Positions 56,656 to 64,000 of a DNA stretch of 64,000 bases are shown here, piece by piece. Numbering within the stretch: the first letter of the stretch is position 1; each line of letters opens with the position of its first letter. The stretch is taken from NCBI RefSeq assembly GCF_029784165.1, contig NC_073695.1:210509781-210573780 (forward strand), written 5' to 3'. The stretch comes from Wyeomyia smithii. Its lineage: Eukaryota > Arthropoda > Insecta > Diptera > Culicidae. A program made the translations under genes and the position numbers. The notes below the pieces were generated by a model. The model worked only from the letters and a program-made list of their open reading frames with translations, did no database searches and had not been told where the DNA came from.

Positions 56656-56838
56656 CAGTCATACCTCGATTCAAGGCAACCTCGATATAAGGCGTCCTCC
56701 ATATAACGTAACTTTTTAAAAAGTATAGAAATAGAAAATAAATGATACAGAAACTGTTTTGGGCTATAAATAGCTTCAAAAAAATGTTCGTAGTAAGTTT
56801 TGAAACCAATGAAACAAACCCAAAAATTGTCCAAAATG

Positions 56839-57057
56839 GGCATAAGGAAGGTTTGAAAATACTAATAAGTGATGGGAAATTAGTTTTAACGCATCTTCGA
56901 GTGAACCACAGTCTTGCATCAATTAAAAAAAAACTTTTCTTGCTTGTTGAAATTTTCTCTAAATGGGCATAAGAAAGGTTTAAAAATACTGATAGGTGAT
57001 GGGAAATAGGTTTTCACGCATCTTCGAGTAACCATTCACATTCTTGCATAAAAAAAT
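56839..57057 (+). repeat. Two-copy tandem repeat, period about 125 bp
   Basis: GGGCATAAGGAAGGTTTGAA ... GCATCTTCGAGTGAACCACA ... CTTGCAT is followed by a second copy with GGGCATAAGAAAGGTTTAAA ... GCATCTTCGAGTAACCATTC ... CTTGCAT. It lies within the pogo-like element. Confidence 0.75.
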
Positions 57058-57129
57058 TTTTTTTTTGCTTCGATATAAGGTAACTCGATATAACGTTACT
57101 TACATTTACTTTTTTGGCTAACGGACCGT

Positions 57130-59353
57130 TCACCGGTCCAGGGCCGAACGAATTAGAGATGTCCAGCTTCTTCTGTCTTGGGCAGTCGTTCTCCAGTCTC
57201 CCCGTACACCAGCAGATCGTGCATCTTCTTCCACTGCGCACATCCACCGCGTGCGAGGTCTATAACGGAGTCGACGGCCTCTTCCTGGTTCTCTACTGAA
57301 GATAGTTTTGGCGGCTCTCTCGTCAGGCATCCTGGCTACGTGTCCAGCCCACTGAAGTCTGTCCCGCTGTATTACCTTCACTATATCAGCATGTTTGTAT
57401 ACCTGGTACAACTCGTGGTTCATGCGTCTGCGCCACACTCCATCCTCCAGTTTACCGCCAAGTATCGATCGCAGAACTTTACGCTCAAAAACTCCGAGCA
57501 CTCGTCGCTCAGCTCCCTTCAGCGTCCATGCTTCATGTCCGTCAAGGGCCACCGGGAGTATCAGCGTCCTATACTGCTCATAAATGCATAACAGTCCCAT
57601 GTCAATTTTCATCACTTTTGAGATAAACCTCAGAAACTACTTTACATTGCGTGTGCTCTCTAAAAACACAAGAAAAAACTATGTTTGTTAGTAAAATGAT
57701 GAAAAAAATATAAATTTTTGTCAGTCCCATATTACAAATGAACGCAAAACAGGCTCAGAGCCAATTATAACTAGTAGAAAATTATAGTAACTATCATCAA
57801 AACACCAATTGAAGTGTACTTATCGGAACAACAATTCACTTATTACCTTTCAAAGTATTCTTTCATATATATTTACCTTGGATGAATGCCTGTTTTAAAT
57901 TTTCGTTTTTCGATTGAATCACTAGAGAGGAAAAAATGGGGTGGTTTACCAGCGTCTACTGCGTTTTACTCAGTTGTACGTTTTTGGCAGTGTGACTCTT
58001 ATGCGTTTATGGGCAGTATACAGCGCTAGTTTTGTGCGAGTTTGCAAACGACGGGACCTTAGCTGGTTACGCAGTCCGTAGAAAGCCCTGTTCGCAGCTG
58101 CAACTCGTCGTTTCACTTCACGGCTCATATCGTTGTCACATGTCACAAGCGTACCAAGCTAAACGAATCCGTCAACCACTTCAAATCGTTCCCCATCCAT
58201 CTCCACCTCAGCACCAACACCACGGGGACTCCCACGCTCTCTACCAGCTACCATGTACTTCGTTTTGGCAGAGTTAATTACAAGCCCCAATCTCGCTGCT
58301 CTCTTAAAAGGTACGAAGGCCTCCTCCACGGCCTTACGGTTGATACCGATGATATCGATGTCGTCCGCAAAGCCAAGAAGCACGTGTGATTTCGTGATGA
58401 TCGTACCGTTTCTTTGCTCTTCGTACTGCACCCTCAAAAGCGATGTTAAACAGTAAGTTGGAGAGCGCATCCCCCTGCTTCAGTCCATCCAACGTTACGA
58501 ATGCGGCTGATGTTTCGCCAGCTTTGATCCCTCCAGTGTCATACGACTCAGCTTAATTAGTTTCGTAGGGAAACCGTGTTCCAGCATGATCTGCCACAGC
58601 TCATTTCTTTTCACTGAGTCGTATGCCGCCCTGAAGTCCACAAACAGATGGTGAGTCGGTAAGTTGTACTCCCGGAACTTATCGAGGATCTGTCGCAGGG
58701 TGAAAATTTGATCCGTCGTGGAACGCCCCTGTTGAAAACGTTATCCCTCGATAGTTGCCACAATCCAATCGATGGCCCTTCTTATAGATAGGGCATATGA
58801 GGCCTTCCAAGCAGTCGTTCGGCATTTGTTCGTCCGCCCAGATCCTTAGTATTATCTGGTGGATCGCATAGTACAGCCGCTCGCTTCCCGATTTTAGAAG
58901 TTCGGCCGGGATACCGTCCTTTCCAGCGGCCTTGCCGTTTTTCAGCTCACTAATCGCCTTTTTCACCTCCTCCTGTGTTGGTGGCTCCACAGCTTGTTCG
59001 TCACTCATAATCGTCATCCTGTTCCTGCTCTGCTCATCCGGCTCCTCACCGTTCAATAGCGCCTGAAAATGCTCCTTCCACCTGGATGCAACCGTCGGTT
59101 TATCAGTAAGCAGGTTGCCGTCCTTGTCATTACACATGACCGCCACAGGAAAATTCCAGCTTCTGACTCTGTTAACAGTTCTATAAAATCTCCGCACGTC
59201 GGTTTGAGCATAGCTGTCCTCTGCGCTGGCGAGCACCTGCTCCTCGTACTCGCGCTTCTTCCGACGGTGGGTTCTATTTTCGGCAGCTCTTGCCACCCTG
59301 TACCTCTCTCTGTTCTGACGCGTAGCCGCATTGAGCATCCAGCTCTCTGGCAT
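57130..59353 (-). pseudogene. RTE copy B: reverse transcriptase and C-terminal region, broken
   Basis: 58735-59353 carries the linker and RT start (LKNGKAAGKDGIPAELLKSG, CLEGLICPIYKKGHRLD, GNYRGIT). About 30 codons are then deleted and the sequence resumes at GRSTTDQIFTLRQIL, HHLFVDFRAAYDS (motif A) and, after frameshifts, LDGLKQGDALSNLLFN (motif B) and LLGFADDIDIIGIN (motif C, intact). The frame after VKRRVAAANRAFYGLRNQLR reaches KLALY, is interrupted by a MITE, and continues RTLILPVALDGHEAW, ERKVLRSILGG, LQWAGHVARM to a stop near 57130. The element is inactive. Confidence 0.88.
57570..58020. mobile_element. TATA-flanked MITE, copy 3 (443 bp), inside RTE copy B
   Basis: The element is 57574-58016. 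Ends CTGCTCATAAATGCATAACA and, as reverse complement, CTGCCCATAAACGCATAAGA. TATA flanks at 57570-57573 and 58017-58020. Deleting the element plus one TATA rejoins the RTE frame with a Tyr codon at the junction, matching the equivalent site of RTE copy A (about 44660). A 2-bp TA duplication would instead leave a stop codon there, so a 4-bp TATA duplication is supported. Confidence 0.9.
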
Positions 59354-60395
59354 ATTCTGCTGTCACGCCATCAGCTTTCAACCGCTGAATGTTGAAACGC
59401 GTCGTCCTCTCTGTGCGAGATTTCAGCACGTGCGACAACCGTGCGCGGATCTTACAAACGACGAGATAATGGTCAGAGTCAATGTTTGGTCCCCGAAAAG
59501 ACCTAACATCAGTAACATCCGAAAAGTGCCGACCGTCAATCAGTACGTGATCGATCTGGGAGCAGGCTTCTCCATTTGGATGCCTCCAGGTGTGTTTCCG
59601 AATATTCAAACGTGTAAAAAAGGAGCTACATATGGCCATTCCTCTGGCCGCGGCAAAGTTTATCAGCCTCAGGCCGTTTTCATTGGTTGACGAGTGGAGG
59701 CTATGCCTTTCAATGACCGGACGGAAGAATTCCTCCCTCCCAACCTGTGCGTTTGCGTCTCCGATGACGACTTTTACGTCGTGTTTTGGGCATTCGTCAT
59801 AGATTCGCTCAAGCTTGTCATAAAACTCATCTTTGACTTCATCGGATTTGTCGTTTGTCGGTGCGTAGGTGTTGATTAAACTGTAGTTGAAGAATTTGCC
59901 CTTAATCCTCAACACGCATATACGGTCATCTGCGGGCTCCCACCGGATGACTTTTGTTTTCTGATTTCCCAGCACAACGAAACCGACGCCCCGTTCCGCT
60001 GCTTTGCCGCCACTGTAGTAGATGTGGTACTTGAAAGAAGTGCGTGCAACAGGGTCTACTGCACGGAATTCCCTTTCTCCGGAATTTGGCCAACGAACCT
60101 CCTGAATCGCTACGATTTCGACTCCCTGCCGCTGTAGTTCTCGAGCAAGCAAGCCAGCCCGCGCCGGTTCATTGAGAAATCGGACGTTCCAAGTACCCAA
60201 TTTCCAATCGTTTACCTTAATCTTTTTCCGTGTTCGTAGCCTAGATCTTTGCCGATTGATTCGTTCCGTATTTCTAAATTCGTTGTTCGTAGTTGATGAA
60301 AGGTTTCGGTATGCTACCTTACCAGGGTCGCGATACCTACATCCTGCAGATGGGGCTGCCATCTTAGGTGTTGCTGGCGGGATACAGCATTCCAT
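59274..60395 (-). pseudogene. RTE copy B: AP-like endonuclease domain
   Basis: A 373-codon frame starts at ATG 60395. From about residue 66 the endonuclease fold is complete: LGTWNVRFLNEPARAGLLAR, AIQEVRWPNSGER (catalytic Glu), YYSGGKAAERGVGFVV, LINTYAPTND, VKVVIGDANAQVG (catalytic Asp/Asn), CSQIDHVLIDGRHFSD, and DSDHYLVVCKIRARL (catalytic Asp-His). This domain nicks target DNA in functional elements. A frameshift near 59350 separates it from the RT part, so the full protein is not encoded. Such ORFs are often misannotated as craniofacial development protein 2-like. Confidence 0.9.
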
Positions 60396-60703
60396 AATTC
60401 AGCCGCCCGCTCCGGGTCAGACGCTGTTGTACGCCGCCCCTGTAGGGATACAGCCGCGTAGACCCCCTTCCCAGTCAGCATACGACCATAGTTTCCACCG
60501 GGGGTTGGTTACCCAATCTGCGCTAAGGTTACTCGTATTCCGGTCGGCACCACGTGGAGGTTGGGATAGGAGTTGCTGTACAGAGGTAAATGACCACATT
60601 AGGGTCTCAAGTTACACGTGTCCAGCCATTTGCCAACCATATCGATTTAACGTAACTAAAATAAAAATAAAGTTGCCTTATATCGAGGTATTACTATATT
60701 TAT

Positions 60704-60979
60704 AAACTGATTGAATGTCTGACGAACGGCTCACCATTGAATTTTTCCAGCAACACTGCTACAGCATGCTGCTATTGCAAACTTGCGTAAGGATGAGAAA
60801 TAATGTCGCGTGGAAGTAAGCTTGAAAGTTTAAGTTTTGCTCATTGTATCTTCGGAGAAGCCTCCAAGATATGATTAAATTAAATTAATTAAATGATTAA
60901 ATTTGCAACAGAGGCATGCTACAGCAGTATTGCTAGTAAATTTCAATGGTGAGGCGTTCGTCAGACATTCAATCAGTTT
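60704..60979. mobile_element. Fold-back MITE with about 78-bp arms
   Basis: AAACTGATTGAATGTCTGAC at the left is mirrored exactly by GTCAGACATTCAATCAGTTT at the right. The arms continue through GAACG.CTCACCATTGAA and CTGCTGTAGCATGC-type sequence. It sits directly beside the pogo-like element. Confidence 0.8.
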
Positions 60980-61067
60980 GGGGTGAATAACTTTTTTTTA
61001 CAAGCATCGTAGCGTCTTACGGTCTCCAGAAGAGTTTTTTCCAGGAAAATTTCCTACAAATATCATG

Positions 61068-61312
61068 TATCGATATATTTTTAGGAGCCAACTGAACATC
61101 ACCAGAGAATAAGTTTCGCAAAAGTGGATTTTCCCATATAAAATCGTATGGAAACTTTAAAAATCGTGCGCTAAAATATAGTAACACCGATCGATCTGAA
61201 AAGTAACCCGGTGTTATAGGACCCATAGGGAACACGAAAAGTGCATGGGAGCTAGAATTTATTTTTTGTGCCACCCTAATGGTTATTATGTATTTGTATT
61301 TTTGTTTTTTCA
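61068..61312. repeat. Right arm of the large inverted repeat (partner 56397-56655)
   Basis: TATATTTTTAGGAGCCAACT ... TTTTCCCATATAAAATCGTA ... GGACCCATAGGGAACACGAA is the inverted counterpart of the left arm. Confidence 0.7.
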
Positions 61313-61695
61313 AGTAAACCACACACATTTGTGCGTAGCCCTGACAGCTGAAATGTTAGTTTGAATCGGATCCATATCGTGTAGTGGAATATTTCGCATG
61401 TTTTGCATTGGAATGGTCGGTCATTCACAGCCCCATTAAGTTTATTCATTGTGTTATTTTACTGATTCTAACCAATCACGAAGTAGCAACCATTGATACG
61501 TGTAGCTAATCTAAGCCAAGCTAAGTTAAGTAGATAAACATCTGATTTCCACGACATCATTGAAAAAATCAACAAAATACGCTAATTTGCCTAGCGAAAT
61601 TTTTCCGATTAGTATAAAACAAACCTTTTATCACAATACTTCCTTATCTATCGTATTGTTAATAGTTTTCGTAAGGCAACGTGGCCTAACTCCTA
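61313..61695. other. Intergenic, no gene seen
   Basis: AT-rich; ACCACACACATTTGTGCG at about 61318 repeats, in direct orientation, ACCACACACTTGTGCG at about 56338. Confidence 0.35.
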
Positions 61696-61850
61696 ATTGG
61701 TCTCGAGATACGGTTTAGGAGAGGCTGTTAGTGTCAGAAGAATCGTAGCGCTAGCCCCGCAATTGTCGTCCTGTACACTAACAGTTTGCTGCGAAGTCTG
61801 TGTAAAATAAACAGAAAGTCGGGTTCCGATACGAAATGTGGCAGACTGAT
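61696..61850 (+). mobile_element. tRNA-derived SINE, copy lacking the B box
   Basis: It shares the body of the SINE at 45606-45815 (GCGCTAGCCCCGCAATTGTC, GAAGTCTGTGTA..AAA.AACAGAA). After the A-box-like GGTCTCGAGATACGG it jumps straight to GGAGAGGCTGTTAGTGTCAG, so about 45 bases including GGTTCGA are deleted. Its own pol III promoter is therefore lost. Confidence 0.75.
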
Positions 61851-62239
61851 GTTATTAGGAAGCATGAGTTCTTTCTGGTTTTTTATTGAGTATCAATTTT
61901 TTGTTGAATGAATATAAGGGCTGAGATGAATAATAAAACAAATCACCTAACGTCATCACAAATAGTATTCGAAAAACTGAAAAATTTCATTCTAAGGCTT
62001 CCTTAAGGTCATATAAGTTTTGCGAAAAGAGATAAACTTTGCAGAGGATACTAAAACAACGAACCTTGCAAATAGCTGTATATTTTCTCCAAATTCTCCA
62101 CCGGAGCAGACAGTTGATCAAAATCTCCGTTAATTAATTAAGCGTTGTAAATAACGGATCTCTTCCGAGTAAAATTTGACAAATGCGCGATCGCCGGCTC
62201 ATAAAAAGTAATCCTTTGTGGTCAACGGAACGAAAGAGA
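61851..62239. other. Intergenic, no gene seen
   Basis: AT-rich, nothing recognised. Confidence 0.4.
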
Positions 62240-62480
62240 AACGGTTTGGACTCAAAACGCACGGTGTCGCGTCGCCGTTGCTGGCAGAGCCACGCCACGG
62301 GCGTCGGAAGGCGGTTCGATCCTATACATACACATATATTTACTTTCACTCCACACGCGGCCTCGGTGTAAAGGGAACTAACCGGGCCTGGACTGGGCCC
62401 GAAGGCGCCATCACAAAAGTCAAACCTTTGTATATGAACGCGCGCCACACGCTCGAAGGCGCGAAACCTCCTTGCGTTGT
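62240..62480 (+). mobile_element. Probable SINE-like, GC-rich repeat
   Basis: GCAGAGCCACGCCACGGGCG then TCGGAAGGCGGTTCGATCCT includes a B-box-like GGTTCGATCC at about 62311. It is followed by a (CATA) stretch and a GC-rich body (GGGCCTGGACTGGGCCCGAA). I have seen similar sequence in mosquito repeats. Overlapping frames on both strands (62134-62532) have no recognised protein. Confidence 0.4.
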
Positions 62481-63635
62481 ACGATAGATGAGCTGAGCGT
62501 GTTTTGATCAGAAGCACGATTAAAGCAAGCATTGCTTCTGCTAGCTGTCACCACGTGCGCACTCAGGTACTACAGCTGGTTGCATGAAGGGACCGTGAAA
62601 GGCCATAATTCATAAGTAAACTTTTACTCTACTTGCAATAGTCAAAGCAGCACAAGACGCGTTCATGTAATATTAACCACCTTTTCAAACGCTTTGTTGC
62701 AGTGTGGAAACGATACAAATAGCTACTTTTAGCTCTGCATCAACAACTGCCGGCGGAAATACAATTTGAATTAGTTTGTTCCGTTGATGAATGCACGCGT
62801 GTTGTTTCTCCAAGAGAATGGCCGCATAATCGCTTGTAAATTAGTTCGATTAGATTTTAGCTAGCGTTTCGTTTCTTTTGAATATTTTTGAAACTGTAGG
62901 CACAAAATATTGGAATACACACAACCGGTAAATAAGTGAATTTATCTTAATTTTCAATGATTGAAATTATTAACAAAGTTATCAAAGCTAACATTTGGAC
63001 TTATTAGGAGACTACTGGAAAGTTTTTCCAATAGTGTTTAATCGATATTCAAAACATCAGATTGTTTACACCTTATACAATACTGCACCTTAGCTTTATT
63101 TATTCATTCAACATTATCACAATTAAACATCAATTATCGTATTTAACATAGCTGAACAATCGCAATTTCCGAATCGTAAGGTATCACCTGCTAGGTGAAT
63201 AGCAACAGGTATTTCCACTTACACTCACCTGCGTCACTATAACGGGGGTTCGCACACCCACCCTGCGGCCAGCAATGCGGGAAGGTTTTCAACCTTGCTT
63301 CGGACTTCGGCGTCCTCTAACTACACTGCCTCGTGCTTTGTTATGCAGGTTTATCGCCATAAGTGATGTAATTTTAACCACTTTGAATCGACAGAAAGGT
63401 GAAGAAATGTCGGTGATGTGTGCTTTTGCTGTTTTAAATAAACAGACAAGAATACCGGAGGCGACGGAGCGTCTTTCGTGGAACAACGTTCGAGGAAGTA
63501 GGAAGCTCCGTTTGTAGCTAGGGTTCAATTGTTTCACCAAGCCACCCCGAAGTAATGAGTGTTGGTTTTAAAGGAAGTGCCAGCGTATGGGTCATGAAAT
63601 GTTATGGTGTAATTATTCTCGAAGTTTTTTGTCAA
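62481..63635. other. No gene confirmed
   Basis: 80-83-codon frames at 63275-63540 on both strands overlap each other and match nothing I know. AACGGGGGTTCGCACACCCA (63241) is B-box-like but isolated. Confidence 0.35.
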
Positions 63636-63690
63636 TTAGGGTAGATGATCCAATAGTTGTGGTAGCACCAATAGTTGCGGCATCGCTTTT
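63636..63690. repeat. Possible terminus of a DNA element running off the window
   Basis: TAGGGTAGATGATCCAATAG then TTGTGG, with the duplicated phrase CCAATAGTTG(T/C)GG, resembles insect MITE termini. The second end is not seen before 64000. Confidence 0.3.
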
Positions 63691-64000
63691 AAATTCATCG
63701 TTTAAACTAATTAGAATCGAATTGCTTATGCTACATGTTGAAGAAATAATAGATTAAACATAAGTACATATGTTACTACAACAATATATACTGAAAATAT
63801 CCAAATAACTGAAGAATACTGTATTTTTCAGAAACTTACGCGGAAGGCACCACTCACTACCCATGTTCTTATTTTGTCCACGAAGGTTTTAAGATATGTG
63901 TGTGGTTTTAGTACGATTATTACTTATATAATTATTTTCCCACATAATAGTTTATTATGGAAACTGTTTCACAGGTGAAGTTCGTTAATAGATGATCATA
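63691..64000. other. Nothing recognised
   Basis: AT-rich sequence to the end of the window. Confidence 0.4.

Larger units (their letters stand above)
57097..60641 (-). mobile_element. RTE-clade LINE copy B, near full length
   Basis: The order on the minus strand is 5' end near 60641, endonuclease, RT, RTE C-terminal region, short 3' tail (AAAAAAGTAAATGTAAGTA). TCGATATAACGT at 57085-57096 and TCGATTTAACGT at 60642-60653 are a plausible 12-bp target duplication with one mismatch. It contains a TATA-flanked MITE (57570-58020) and an internal RT deletion near 58735. Confidence 0.8.
56656..60696. mobile_element. Pogo/Tigger-like MITE, split by RTE copy B
   Basis: The left terminus CAGTCATACCTCGATTCAAG and right terminus (reverse complement TAGTAATACCTCGATATAAG) are inverted repeats, with TA at 56654-56655 and 60697-60698. 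The element's own DNA is about 56656-57096 plus 60642-60696; the rest is the inserted RTE. Inside, a roughly 125-bp unit is tandemly duplicated (GGGCATAAG.AAGGTTT at about 56839 and 56965). There is no transposase. Confidence 0.65.

Noticed and set aside
59069..59690. Plus-strand ORFs of 108-119 codons
   Set aside because: They are antisense to the RTE copy B endonuclease/RT region.
62134..62532. 132-codon minus-strand ORF
   Set aside because: It overlaps a GC-rich SINE-like repeat and has no recognisable protein features.

Overview
This is repeat-rich, AT-rich eukaryotic DNA, most likely from a mosquito (Culicidae, probably a culicine such as Aedes or a relative). Three things support this: (1) core-promoter and splice signals of insect type; (2) transposon relics of families abundant in mosquitoes (RTE, Jockey and I-like LINEs, BEL/Pao, hAT, Tc1/mariner, pogo-like, Helitron, many MITEs); (3) a tRNA-derived SINE and a (CATA)n-linked dispersed repeat that I know from mosquito genomes. 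The family recognition is from memory; no search was run. There is no sign of a prokaryotic or organellar origin.

Host-gene content is very low. The only convincing host coding sequence is one exon at 37151-37473 on the + strand. It has a good splice acceptor, an ATG followed by a signal peptide, and a splice donor. Two GC-richer non-coding segments end in consensus splice donors (about 21300-22187 and 48078-48823) and look like alternative 5'-UTR first exons of large-intron genes. The second starts at an Inr with a DPE at exactly +28. The first could splice to the 37-kb coding exon across a 15-kb intron.

Layout: 0.4-0.6 kb, BEL/Pao tail; 3.7-4.1 kb, hAT relic; 5.6-9.8 kb, MITEs and a CTCGG-rich repeat; 16.4-20.2 kb, decayed Jockey LINE (-); 21.3-22.2 kb, putative first exon; 23.6-24.3 kb, LINE relic (-) with a 41-bp retroposed fragment; 24.5-25.55 kb, non-autonomous Helitron; 26.2-31 kb, four MITEs; 31.7-32.3 kb, mosquito dispersed repeat; 33.9-34.9 kb, LINE relic (+); 37.2-37.5 kb, host exon; 38-38.4 kb, Tc1-like transposase relic; 38.55-39.25 kb, second copy (inverted) of the 28.5-kb MITE; 39.25-40.9 kb, LINE relic (+) with a nested 123-bp retroposon; 41.6-42.1 kb, 500-N gap; 42.1-45.1 kb, RTE LINE (+) interrupted by an 858-bp MITE; 45.6 kb, SINE; 48.1-49.5 kb, promoter, first exon and a 7-bp minisatellite; 51.3 kb, LINE relic (-); 56.4-61.3 kb, a four-level nest of elements; 61.7-62.5 kb, SINE and SINE-like sequence.

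The most interesting signal is a family of MITEs with 4-bp TATA target duplications. It has three members here (616, 1406 and 443 bp) sharing a diverged terminal motif. In one case the insertion can be read off directly, because it splits an RTE reading frame and removal of the element plus one TATA rejoins the frame. Several other insertions (TA-flanked MITE in RTE, tiny retroposons in LINE relics, SINE with 13-bp target duplication) can also be verified internally, so the window works as a relative-age record of transposition.
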